Position numbers and translations under genes: made by a program. A stretch of DNA of 6,441 nucleotides from Prevotellaceae bacterium (GTDB lineage Bacteria; Bacteroidota; Bacteroidia; Bacteroidales; UBA932). Location: contig JAIRYH010000100.1 in NCBI GenBank assembly GCA_031267855.1, positions 1 to 6,441 of the forward strand, read 5' to 3'. How positions within the stretch are numbered: position 1 is the stretch's first letter; every line of letters begins with the position of its first letter. The notes under the pieces were generated by a model. The model was given only the letters and a program-made list of their open reading frames with translations, was not told the DNA's origin and made no database searches. Below are positions 1 through 6,068 of the stretch, in pieces.

Positions 1-126
1 CGGAATCACCAGCGCATGCCCTTTTGCCAGCGGGTTGATGTCAAGAAAAGCGTAAAAACGGTCGTCTTCCGCCAGTTTGTAGCCGGGAATTTCGCCATGC
101 ACGATTTTGGAAAATACGGTACTCAT
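1..126 (-). CDS. HIT (histidine triad) family protein, N-terminal part, cut by the window edge
   Basis: The reverse strand from 126 encodes 42 residues beginning [18 protein letters not shown] and continuing with [17 protein letters not shown]. This is the characteristic N-terminal part of HIT-family nucleotide hydrolases/transferases (Hint-like): a short F-x-K-I-x-x-G-E-I-P segment, then the strand and turn ending in KGHALVIP. The catalytic H-x-H-x-H triad lies near the C-terminus in this family and falls outside the window, so activity cannot be judged. The family typically hydrolyses purine nucleoside phosphoramidates or related adenylated compounds in the cytoplasm. The ATG at 126-124 is 8 nt downstream of the greA stop codon, which implies co-transcription with greA. 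There is no obvious ribosome-binding site, as is common in Bacteroidota. Family assignment is firm; the exact substrate is unknown. Confidence 0.88.
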   Translation of the reverse strand, partial: MSTVFSKIVHGEIPGYKLAEDDRFYAFLDINPLAKGHALVIP

Positions 127-134
127 GGTGCTGT

Positions 135-608
135 CTATTTTGAAATGTTCATGATTTCAAATTTGATCTTTCCCGACGGAACCTGTACTTCCACAATATC
201 TCCTTTTTTCTTTCCCAGCAGGGCTTGCGCAATGGGCGTGCCCACCGCCAGTTTCCCTTCTTTAATGTTTGCTTCGGTTTCGGTTACCAGCATGTATTCC
301 ATAATGGCTTTGGTAGCGACATTTTTTATTTTCACTTTCGTGAGAATCTGCACCTGTGAAAGGTCAATGCGCGATTCGTCCATCACACGCGCATTGGCAA
401 CCATTCCTTCGAGCTTGGAAATTTTCATCTCCAGCAGTCCCTGTGCTTCTTTTGCCGCGTCGTATTCCGCATTTTCCGACAAGTCGCCCTTGTCGCGCGC
501 TTCGGCAATTTGCCGTGATATTGCAGGTCGTTCCACGTTTTTCATCTGTTCCAATTCCGCCCGCAATCGCTGCAAACCTTCTTCCGTTACATAGTGTGCT
601 TTTGCCAT
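135..608 (-). CDS. greA: Transcription elongation factor GreA
   Basis: This 157-residue protein is essentially the family's usual length (E. coli GreA is 158). GreA binds the RNA polymerase secondary channel and stimulates cleavage of backtracked RNA, rescuing arrested complexes. Residues 1 to about 75 form the antiparallel coiled coil. The tip carries the conserved [17 protein letters not shown] segment, with acidic D42 and E45 in the position of the residues that coordinate the catalytic Mg2+. Residues about 80-157 are the FKBP-like domain that docks on polymerase, ending [20 protein letters not shown]. The start [15 protein letters not shown] matches family N-termini, and the codon follows an A/T-rich leader with no clear Shine-Dalgarno. 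A TAnnTTTG promoter lies about 70 nt upstream and a hairpin sits in the leader. The HIT-family gene follows 8 nt after the stop. Confidence 0.97.
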   Translation of the reverse strand: MAKAHYVTEEGLQRLRAELEQMKNVERPAISRQIAEARDKGDLSENAEYDAAKEAQGLLEMKISKLEGMVANARVMDESRIDLSQVQILTKVKIKNVATKAIMEYMLVTETEANIKEGKLAVGTPIAQALLGKKKGDIVEVQVPSGKIKFEIMNISK

Positions 609-644
609 AAAACAATGTTTTCAAATATGTTTTTTTAATAAAAG

Positions 645-674
645 AGAAGAATTCCGAATTAACGGAACCCTTCT
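645..674 (-). promoter_or_regulatory. Hairpin at the 5' end of the greA leader
   Basis: On the minus strand the arms AGAAGGGTTCCG (674-663) and CGGAATTCTTCT (656-645) pair along 12 positions, two of them G-U, around a 6-nt loop. The predicted transcription start (about 674-676, from the -7 box at 681-688) places this stem at the very 5' end of the greA mRNA. A short T-rich run (CTTTTATT) follows. It could protect the 5' end or act as an early terminator. E. coli greA is known to yield short terminated leader RNAs (GraL); any analogy here is inference. Confidence 0.5.
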
Positions 675-680
675 TGGCAA

Positions 681-710
681 CAAAGATAAGTATTTTTTTT
701 GATATACAAA
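681..710 (-). promoter_or_regulatory. Bacteroidota-type promoter of greA
   Basis: The minus strand reads TATCTTTG at 688-681, an exact TAnnTTTG -7 element. A TTTG at 710-707 supplies the -33 element with an 18-bp spacer. The transcript should start near 674-676, giving a leader of about 65-70 nt before the greA ATG at 608. Confidence 0.7.
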
Positions 711-874
711 ATTGAATGAAAGCAAAACTTTTTTAAAGCGCAGTCGAATCATCGGGCTGCATCGGTAAATGTACGCAAATCAAACGCCGCAGGCACGCAT
801 GGAAAATTTTTAATTTCCGCACAGGCGGAGGAAATGCATTACTTTATTTTTTACCTGCAAAATGTCCGGCAATT

Positions 875-905
875 TTGACCGGGCGATTATAAAACTGTAT
901 TTTTG
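875..905 (+). promoter_or_regulatory. Bacteroidota-type promoter of the RNA methyltransferase gene
   Basis: TATTTTTG at 898-905 matches TAnnTTTG exactly, and TTG at 875-877 lies 20 bp upstream as the -33 element. The start site should fall near 910-912. The untranslated leader would then be only about 6 nt to the ATG at 917, or about 12 nt to the ATG at 923. Confidence 0.7.
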
Positions 906-916
906 CAGTAATTTTT

Positions 917-2266
917 ATGGTTATGTCCGAATTGCCTTTATCGTTTATTCAGTCGCTGCAACAGTTATTAGGCGCGGAAAGCAACGATTTACGCGACGCC
1001 CTGCGGCAGGCGGCGCCGGTAAGCATCCGCTACAACCGGGAAAAAGCAGTATCCCGTCCATTTGCACGGGAAACGCCGGTGCCCTGGTGTCCTGACGGTG
1101 CGTACCTGGAGGAACGTCCGGTATTCACGCTCGACCCGCTGTTACACGGCGGAGCGTATTATGTGCAGGAGGCTTCGTCCATGTTTTTGACGCAGCTGGC
1201 GCCGGTGATACAATCGCTGGGCGCCCGGTGCCGCATACTGGACCTGTGCGCGGCACCTGGAGGAAAAGCCACCCTGCTTGCCGGCCTGCTGCCCCCCGGC
1301 GGCCTGCTGGTAGCAAATGAAGCGATCCGCAACCGCGCCTGCATTCTTCTTGAGAACCTTTTGAAATGGGGTTTCCCCGGCACGGTAGTAACCCAAAACG
1401 ACCCGCAGCAATTCGGAACGCTTGCCGGCGCGTTTGACATGCTGCTGGTTGATGCGCCCTGCTCCGGCGAGGGAATGTTTCGCAAAGCCGCTTCCGCCAT
1501 ACAGGAATGGAGCCCCGGGCATGTACGGCTTTGCGCCGAACGCCAGCGCCGTATTGTCGCCGACGCGTGGAATGCCTTGCGCGAAGGCGGCATGCTGGTA
1601 TACAGTACCTGCACCTTCAACCGCCACGAAAACGACGAAAACGTAAAATGGATACGGCATACACTGGGCGCCGAGCGCGTACTGTTGCCGCTTAATCCGG
1701 CGTGGGGCATTGTGGAAAGCGAAGCAGGCTATCATTTTTATCCGCACCGCGTGCAAGGCGAGGGATTCTTCATGACCGTACTGCAGAAAACCGCGCCGTC
1801 GCGCTCCGCTCGCCGGGGAACCAGTGAAAAAATCATACGCCGCACGACGTCGAAGGCGGCGGCACAGGCAGAAAAATGGCTGTCCGGCTCATTTGTTTTT
1901 GAAGCCAGGGACAACCATATCCATGCCTTGCCCTTTTCACAGCAGGCCTTCATTGCACGGCTTTCGCAACAGCTGAATATCCTGCAGGCCGGCGTAGCCG
2001 TGGGCGAACAGAAAGGCGCCGCCATCATTCCCGCGGCGGCGCTGGCATTGTCTGCCGCCCTGCGGAAAAACGCTTTTCCGACAGTTGACACGGATGTATC
2101 CACCGCCCTGCGCTTCCTGCGCCGCGACGCTGTTTTACTTGACCGTGCGGAAAAGAATTTCATCTTACTTACCTGCCATCATCTTCCGTTAGGCTTTGTC
2201 AAACATCTTGGTAATCGCACCAACAACCTTTATCCCGTCGCGTGGCGGATACGGATGGAAATTTAA
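917..2266 (+). CDS. RsmF/NSUN-family RNA cytosine-C5 methyltransferase (probably 16S rRNA)
   Basis: The 449-residue product has the SAM-dependent m5C RNA methyltransferase core. An N-terminal substrate-binding part (about 1-100) includes the SIRYNREK segment. The SAM-binding motif DLCAAPGGKAT starts at D109. Motif IV is DAPCSGEGMFRK with C182, and motif VI is YSTCTFNRHENDENV with C232. In this family the motif VI cysteine attacks C6 of the target cytosine and the motif IV cysteine aids product release; both are present. The C-terminal third (about 300-449) resembles the PUA-like tail of RsmF/YebU-type enzymes, ending FVKHLGNRTNNLYPVAWRIRM. An rRNA substrate is inferred from the family. The ATG at 923 (MSELPLSF) is a reasonable alternative start, since the predicted mRNA begins only a few bases before 917. 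The gene looks richer in G+C than the one downstream, and its opposite strand carries long spurious open frames. Confidence 0.9.
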   Translation: MVMSELPLSFIQSLQQLLGAESNDLRDALRQAAPVSIRYNREKAVSRPFARETPVPWCPDGAYLEERPVFTLDPLLHGGAYYVQEASSMFLTQLAPVIQSLGARCRILDLCAAPGGKATLLAGLLPPGGLLVANEAIRNRACILLENLLKWGFPGTVVTQNDPQQFGTLAGAFDMLLVDAPCSGEGMFRKAASAIQEWSPGHVRLCAERQRRIVADAWNALREGGMLVYSTCTFNRHENDENVKWIRHTLGAERVLLPLNPAWGIVESEAGYHFYPHRVQGEGFFMTVLQKTAPSRSARRGTSEKIIRRTTSKAAAQAEKWLSGSFVFEARDNHIHALPFSQQAFIARLSQQLNILQAGVAVGEQKGAAIIPAAALALSAALRKNAFPTVDTDVSTALRFLRRDAVLLDRAEKNFILLTCHHLPLGFVKHLGNRTNNLYPVAWRIRMEI

Positions 2267-2298
2267 GCATTAAGAATGTATATGACCTCCGTATTTTC

Positions 2299-2310
2299 GG
2301 GCTATAGCCC
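2299..2310. repeat. Perfect 12-bp palindrome after the methyltransferase gene
   Basis: GGGCTATAGCCC is fully self-complementary and lies 32 nt after the methyltransferase stop. As RNA it could form only a 4-bp stem with a TATA loop, and there is no T tract on either strand, so it is not a convincing terminator. A protein-binding site or chance occurrence is as likely. Confidence 0.4.
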
Positions 2311-2410
2311 AAAAGATGGGAGCAAATTAATATTTCACGCAATAACGGGAAAGGATTATGCAGCCTTGACGGCCGTTGCGGAAAGTTATACCGGTCTGTA
2401 AAAATTTTTC

Positions 2411-2418
2411 TATCTTTG
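2411..2418 (+). promoter_or_regulatory. Promoter -7 element of the Wzz-like gene
   Basis: TATCTTTG is an exact TAnnTTTG match 21 nt before the ATG at 2440. No TTG occurs at the usual spacing; the nearest candidates are TTA at 2386-2388 (22-bp spacer) and TTG at 2376-2378 (32-bp spacer). Even so, the gene probably has its own transcript rather than depending on read-through from the methyltransferase gene. Confidence 0.62.
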
Positions 2419-2439
2419 CACAAAAAAATTTAAAAATAC

Positions 2440-3420
2440 ATGTGCTCTATGGAAAATGATGCTACAAAAAAACATGCCGGACAGGAAATAGATTTACTGG
2501 AGATTTTGCGAAAATGCGGGCAGTGGTGCGCAAATGTTTTACGCGCCGTCTTTGTTTTTCTTTTACGGAAAAGCGTTTGGCTAGCATGCTTTGCCTTGAC
2601 TGGTATTGCCATTGGGCTCAGCTTGTATGCATCCCACAAGCCTTATTACAGCGCGCACATGCTTGTACAGGCAAATGTGGTGGATAACTTTTTTTACGTA
2701 AACCTGATCAACGAAGAGCTGGCGGTAGAAAATATCAGCAATCCGCTCGACTGGGTGCGAAAACTGGCGATTCCTGCAACTGTTGCCAAAAAGATTTATT
2801 CCGTCCGGGCATGTTACGGCATAGACCTCAATAAGGACGGATTGCCCGATATTATTGATGAAGAGAATAAATATATTCTTTCTCGAGACTCCGCCAAAGT
2901 TGCCAAAATACTTCGCGGCTCGTTTTACATCAGCGTATGGGCGTATTCGCATGAGGTGCTTCCGCACATCCGGCAGAACCTGATGAACTTTATTAACAGG
3001 AACGAATACGTACAGCGCCACAATGTGCGGAGGGTAGAGGAAGTCAACGAACAAATAGCCTATTTGCAGCAACAGATAAACCGGTTCGACAGTTTGCAGA
3101 AATACGAATATTTCCAAAAGGACAAAGATAAAAAGGCAATAGGCAGCGGGCAATTACTGGTATTGAATGAATCAACGCAACCGCTTTATCATTCCGAATT
3201 GATCAGTTTACATAATCAACTGCTGGAAAAAAACACCACATTGCAGCTTTATTCGGAACCGGTTACGATTACCCAGGAATTTGCCGAAACATTCCAGCGG
3301 AAAAATAATTTTATGTTTTATGTAAAACCGCTGGTTATCTGTTCGCTTCTTGTCGGTTTTATTTTACTTCTGGTTTGGGATTACAGGAAGCCTCTTTTGA
3401 AACTGTATCGCAACCGGTAA
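2440..3420 (+). CDS. Wzz-like (chain-length determinant family) inner-membrane protein, orphan
   Basis: The 326-residue protein has the Wzz/polysaccharide co-polymerase layout: a short cytoplasmic N-terminus with the QEIDLLEILRK motif typical of Bacteroidota members, TM1 at about 46-64, a large periplasmic region, and TM2 at about 295-313 followed by a basic tail (DYRKPLLKLYRNR). The periplasmic part holds a likely coiled coil (about 198-235). There is no Walker A kinase domain. An unusual DLNKDGLPDIIDE segment (129-141) resembles a thrombospondin-type-3 or EF-hand-like Ca2+-binding loop. Family members set polysaccharide or O-antigen chain length, but no glycosyltransferase or polymerase gene is nearby, so the function is inferred only from topology. 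The ATG at 2449 (MENDATKK) is a plausible alternative start and looks more like related N-termini. Confidence is moderate for the family and low for the precise role. Confidence 0.68.
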   Translation: MCSMENDATKKHAGQEIDLLEILRKCGQWCANVLRAVFVFLLRKSVWLACFALTGIAIGLSLYASHKPYYSAHMLVQANVVDNFFYVNLINEELAVENISNPLDWVRKLAIPATVAKKIYSVRACYGIDLNKDGLPDIIDEENKYILSRDSAKVAKILRGSFYISVWAYSHEVLPHIRQNLMNFINRNEYVQRHNVRRVEEVNEQIAYLQQQINRFDSLQKYEYFQKDKDKKAIGSGQLLVLNESTQPLYHSELISLHNQLLEKNTTLQLYSEPVTITQEFAETFQRKNNFMFYVKPLVICSLLVGFILLLVWDYRKPLLKLYRNR

Positions 3421-3478
3421 TGGATACATTTGCGGATTTAGCCGGCGCGTCGTCCGGTTATCCGCCATATTTCAATGA

Positions 3479-3518
3479 CGAGGCTGCTCAAAACTTTTTG
3501 AGCAGCCTCGTTACTTTT
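3479..3518 (+). terminator. Rho-independent terminator after the Wzz-like gene
   Basis: A perfect 15-bp inverted repeat (arms 3479-3493 and 3496-3510, core GAGGCTGCTC / GAGCAGCCTC) with a minimal loop lies 58 nt after the stop codon and is followed by TTACTTTT on the plus strand. On the minus strand the stem is not followed by a clear T run, but its A/T-rich inner part and its place between convergent genes could still let it end the transcript of the OmpH-like gene. Confidence 0.88.
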
Positions 3519-3538
3519 GCCGTCTTTAAAGCTTTATA

Positions 3539-4150
3539 TTATTTTTTAGGACGTGTGTAGGTTGCGTTCAGCCCGATTAATACGTCCCTGGTGATGTCCA
3601 GGCCCGGATGCCCTTGTATGACGGTATTTGTAGAGGAATTGGTGCTGATGATTAACGAGTAGTTATGGTCGGCATTATATGTCTTCAGATAGGTCGTTAT
3701 GGCATCGTAAATGCGGCGCAGCATGACCGCTTCTTCTTCCGCCAGTTCGTTGCGTAAACGTTCGCTATACGTTGCCAGTTCCTGTTGTTTTTGGCTCAGC
3801 TGCTGCTCCAGCTGTTCGGCTTGCGAGCGGGTAACCAGTCCTTTTTGGATTTTTTCCTTGTAATCGTTTACGTTCCGTTCAAAGCTTTTGCTGCGTTTTG
3901 ACAGGTCGTCTTCCATGCCTTTAACTTTAACCTCCAGCTCGCCGCGCAGGTCGTGGTACATGTCGTAGCTGTTGACCAGCGAGTCTATTTGGAGATACAC
4001 AATGCTGCCTGCCGGGGCAACTTCGCCTTCGTATACCGCTCCGGTCACATTATTCGGGGTTGTTTTGCCCCCGCAGGCAAAGTGTAAAACATACAGGCAG
4101 CCTACGGCTAAAACGAGAACAGCGTTTACAATCAATTGTATTTTTTTCAT
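3539..4150 (-). CDS. OmpH/Skp-family periplasmic chaperone-like protein
   Basis: The 203-residue protein begins with MKKIQLIVNAVLVLAVGCLYVLHF, a hydrophobic N-terminal segment (about 4-24) acting as a signal peptide or membrane anchor. Next comes a segment with PAGSIVYLQIDSLVNSYDMY, which resembles the start of the OmpH/Skp domain, then a long charged coiled coil (about 65-140, rich in Q, E, K and R), and a C-terminal strand region (NYSLIISTNSSTNTVIQG). Skp-type proteins trimerise and hold unfolded outer-membrane proteins with coiled-coil tentacles. A BAM-pathway role is inferred from family only, and no bamA gene is adjacent here. Cysteines at 18 and 26 do not sit in a good lipobox, so I do not call it a lipoprotein. 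It has its own promoter (4172-4201) overlapping the end of pdxJ, which allows expression independent of that gene. Confidence 0.83.
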   Translation of the reverse strand: MKKIQLIVNAVLVLAVGCLYVLHFACGGKTTPNNVTGAVYEGEVAPAGSIVYLQIDSLVNSYDMYHDLRGELEVKVKGMEDDLSKRSKSFERNVNDYKEKIQKGLVTRSQAEQLEQQLSQKQQELATYSERLRNELAEEEAVMLRRIYDAITTYLKTYNADHNYSLIISTNSSTNTVIQGHPGLDITRDVLIGLNATYTRPKK

Positions 4151-4171
4151 ATTTTTTAATTTTTAGAAGTA

Positions 4172-4201
4172 CAAAGCTACAAATAATTTTCAGTTTGACA
4201 A
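4172..4201 (-). promoter_or_regulatory. Bacteroidota-type promoter of the OmpH-like gene, inside the pdxJ 3' end
   Basis: On the minus strand TAGCTTTG (4179-4172) is an exact TAnnTTTG element and TTG (4201-4199) lies exactly 19 bp upstream, the best-spaced promoter in the window. It overlaps the last codons and stop of pdxJ. The transcript should start near 4166-4168, about 16 nt before the ATG. Confidence 0.75.
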
Positions 4202-4906
4202 TTGTCGCCGGTAAAGTTGAACCGTATTTTCCAGTCCGAAATACAGCGCGTCGCTAATCAGGGCATGACCGATAGATACTTCGAGCAGGGTCGGGATCCG
4301 GCGGTAAAAGTAGGCGAGGTTTTCCAGATTCAGGTCATGACCGGCATTCAAGCCCAAACCGGTTGCTGCGGCTGCCCCGGCGGCTGTGAGGAAAGCGGCT
4401 GTTGCGGCTTCGCGGTCTTCGGCATACCGGGCGGCATAAGGCTCCGTATAGAGTTCTACGCGGTCGGCGCCGGTGTCGGCGGCGCGGCGAACCGTTTCCG
4501 CATCGGCATTTACAAAAATGGAGGTGCGAATGCCTTTGGATTTGAACACCGCGATTACTTCGCGCAGGAAAGGCAGGTGTTTTTTCACGTCCCAGCCGGA
4601 ACCGGACGTAATCACGTCATGTCCGTCGGGTACCAGTGTTACCTGATGCGGCAGCACTTCCAGCACCAGGTTTACAAATGAAGGTTCGGGATTGCCTTCG
4701 ATGTTAAACTCCGTAGCAAGCAACGGCTTCAATGCGTATACATCGGCATAGCGGATGTGGCGTCCGTCGGGGCGCGGGTGCACGGTGATTCCCTGCGCGC
4801 CAAACCGCTCGCAGTCCAGCGCCACCTGCAGCACGTCGGGAACATTGCCCCCGCGCGCATTGCGGAGCGTTGCCACCTTGTTAATATTTACGCTAAGCCG
4901 GCACAT
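4190..4906 (-). CDS. pdxJ: Pyridoxine 5'-phosphate synthase PdxJ
   Basis: This 238-residue TIM-barrel enzyme is close to the usual length of about 240. PdxJ condenses 3-amino-2-oxopropyl phosphate with 1-deoxy-D-xylulose 5-phosphate to give pyridoxine 5'-phosphate, the last ring-forming step of DXP-dependent vitamin B6 synthesis in the cytoplasm. Visible motifs are [15 protein letters not shown] (6-20), [18 protein letters not shown] with H43, R45 and H50, EFNIEGNP with E70, [12 protein letters not shown] with H190, and [17 protein letters not shown] near the C-terminus. These match the known active-site and phosphate-binding segments. Compared with the E. coli [13 protein letters not shown] motif, Asp-His is replaced by Asn-Lys, which I recall as typical of Bacteroidota enzymes rather than a defect. 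The start at 4906 gives the expected N-terminus, and the gene follows the regulator's stop by 51 nt. Confidence 0.96.
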   Translation of the reverse strand: MCRLSVNINKVATLRNARGGNVPDVLQVALDCERFGAQGITVHPRPDGRHIRYADVYALKPLLATEFNIEGNPEPSFVNLVLEVLPHQVTLVPDGHDVITSGSGWDVKKHLPFLREVIAVFKSKGIRTSIFVNADAETVRRAADTGADRVELYTEPYAARYAEDREAATAAFLTAAGAAAATGLGLNAGHDLNLENLAYFYRRIPTLLEVSIGHALISDALYFGLENTVQLYRRQLSN

Positions 4907-4938
4907 GTCTTTTCCATTTCAAAGCATTTTCCATCCCC

Positions 4939-4970
4939 AATTCTTAATTCTTAATTCTCAATTCTTAATT
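4939..4970. repeat. 7-bp tandem repeat (AATTCTT, about 4.6 units) at the regulator gene's 3' end
   Basis: Units begin at 4939, 4946, 4953, 4960 and 4967. The third unit has C in place of the last T. The array spans the last codons and stop of the membrane regulator (TGA at 4960-4958) and the gap before pdxJ. The variant unit is what provides the TGA; the regular unit offers TAA in another frame. The unit length is not a multiple of three, so a change in copy number inside the gene would alter the C-terminal tail. Confidence 0.8.
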
Positions 4971-5983
4971 AACCGGTATCCCTGTCCTTTCACGGTTACT
5001 ATCTGCACGGAGGGGTCTTCTTTCAAATATTTGCGCAGCTTGGTGATATAAGTATCCAGGCTGCGGGAATAGATGATGCCGGTGCTTCCCCACTGTTCTT
5101 CGAGCAGTATTGCCCGATCCACTACGTTGCCCTGTTCCATGCATAGCGCCAGGAGAATGGCATTTTCCTTTTTATTGAGATGTATCACTCTTTCGACGCC
5201 TTGCAGTTCGTTTCTTTCGGAATTGAAACAGTAGCTGCCTATGGGAAAAATCTTGCCCGGCACATCGGCGGGCACATCCGGCGCCGGCAGGCGATGCTTG
5301 CGGTCGCGCGTGGCGCGGAACAGCAGGGCAAGACAGCCGCCGGCCAGTAATAACAGGCACAAGGAAATCATGAGCGTGCCGGTCATTTGTCCGAAAATAA
5401 CGGATTCCCGGAATTGCAGCGTCGCCTGCAAACCTTCTATCGCCGTACTGTGAACGGTAACCGTTTGCGTCGAAAGGCGCTCCGGCTTCTGCGTGATTTG
5501 GTGCACGGTCGATTCCATTACCCTCCCCGTGGCGTGGTCGAACCGCTCGATGGAAAAGGAAAGCGGAATGCCCCGGTCGTACAGTTCGCCGGCAAATAAA
5601 TCGGAGAGGCAATAAATATTCAACGGCGTAATGCTTTCACGCAGCTCATAAAATGCGCGGCTGATAAAGGTTTCCAGCGATTGCCCCGAAATATTTTCGT
5701 ACACGATGGTGTCCGGCGCGGCGCATTTGCGGATAATCCGTATCTCCTCTTTTCCGCAGCTTTGAATCATCAGTGCCCCCGGATTGATAATATCGGCTAC
5801 CGGAATGCGGTAGGTTTGTTCTTTCCGGCTGGCGCTGTCGAATGCTTCGTTCACGGTAGTAATAAAGTTGCCGTAAGCCAGCTGGTAGGCGTTGTGCAGC
5901 CACAGCCACTGCAGCGCCAGCAGCGAGGCGATGCCTAATAACAGTCCGGACAGGCGCAGGATTTTTTTAACGGGTAGAAACAT
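4958..5983 (-). CDS. Membrane-anchored one-component regulator: histidine-kinase-like sensor plus OmpR-type winged helix
   Basis: The 341-residue protein has a short N-terminus, TM1 at about 11-29, a periplasmic domain (about 30-197), TM2 at about 201-222, a P/A-rich linker (232-245), and a C-terminal OmpR/PhoB-type winged helix (about 246-341). The DNA-binding domain shows LNKKENAILLALCMEQGNVV, RSLDTYITKLRKYLKEDPSV and the final QIVTVKGQGYRLI, all diagnostic of the family. There is no receiver domain and no kinase domain. TM1 and the segment after it (LQWLWLHNAYQLAYGNF) resemble the sensor end of Bacteroidota histidine kinases, so it looks like a kinase sensor joined straight to the response regulator's output. 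Topology is the reverse of ToxR/CadC, whose DNA-binding domain is N-terminal. The ligand and targets are unknown. Its promoter (5989-5996) lies 5 nt before the ATG, and the next in-frame Met is far inside, so the start is well supported. Confidence 0.85.
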   Translation of the reverse strand: MFLPVKKILRLSGLLLGIASLLALQWLWLHNAYQLAYGNFITTVNEAFDSASRKEQTYRIPVADIINPGALMIQSCGKEEIRIIRKCAAPDTIVYENISGQSLETFISRAFYELRESITPLNIYCLSDLFAGELYDRGIPLSFSIERFDHATGRVMESTVHQITQKPERLSTQTVTVHSTAIEGLQATLQFRESVIFGQMTGTLMISLCLLLLAGGCLALLFRATRDRKHRLPAPDVPADVPGKIFPIGSYCFNSERNELQGVERVIHLNKKENAILLALCMEQGNVVDRAILLEEQWGSTGIIYSRSLDTYITKLRKYLKEDPSVQIVTVKGQGYRLIKN

Positions 5984-5988
5984 GTCTG

Positions 5989-5996
5989 CAAATATA
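5989..5996 (-). promoter_or_regulatory. Promoter -7 element of the membrane regulator gene
   Basis: The minus strand reads TATATTTG (5996-5989), an exact TAnnTTTG match. No TTG stands 18-20 bp upstream; only GTG is present around 6018-6016. The element ends 5 nt before the ATG at 5983, so the mRNA would be nearly or fully leaderless if this promoter is used. Confidence 0.55.
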
Positions 5997-6068
5997 CATG
6001 AAAATTTTTAATTTACACACGGATGGCGGTGTTTTTTTTTGCAGGGGAATAATGGCAAACCGTTGTAA

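Larger units (their letters stand above)
609..916. other. Intergenic region between divergent greA and the RNA methyltransferase gene
   Basis: These 308 bases hold no convincing gene. The left part is the A/T-rich greA leader with its hairpin (645-674) and promoter (681-710). The right end holds the plus-strand promoter at 875-905. Between them (711-874) I see only A/T-rich DNA with one moderately GC-rich patch around 728-800. A 14-codon reading frame at 834-878 after a GGAGG-like stretch was considered and rejected. Confidence 0.6.

Noticed and set aside
16..594. Long open frame on the plus strand across greA and the HIT gene
   Set aside because: It runs antisense to a clear greA and a clear HIT-family gene, and its translation is low-complexity Ser/Phe/Cys-rich with no family features.
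834..878. 14-codon frame MHYFIFYLQNVRQF after a GGAGG-like site, upstream of the RNA methyltransferase gene
   Set aside because: It looks superficially like a second aromatic leader peptide. However, no TAnnTTTG promoter precedes it, no terminator/antiterminator pair follows, and it overlaps the -33 element of the next gene's promoter. The GGAGG is also too close to the ATG.
1142..1756. Long open frame on the minus strand opposite the methyltransferase gene
   Set aside because: The plus-strand frame has all catalytic motifs of a known family, whereas the reverse frame shows no recognisable motif. It is a by-product of the G+C-rich codons.
2299..2310. Terminator for the RNA methyltransferase gene
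   Set aside because: The palindrome gives only a 4-bp stem with a 4-nt loop and no T tract on either strand, so it does not qualify as an intrinsic terminator.
4070..4150. Lipoprotein signal on the OmpH-like protein
   Set aside because: C26 is preceded by HFA and C18 lies inside the hydrophobic core after AVG. Neither fits the lipobox well, so a plain signal peptide or membrane anchor is more likely.
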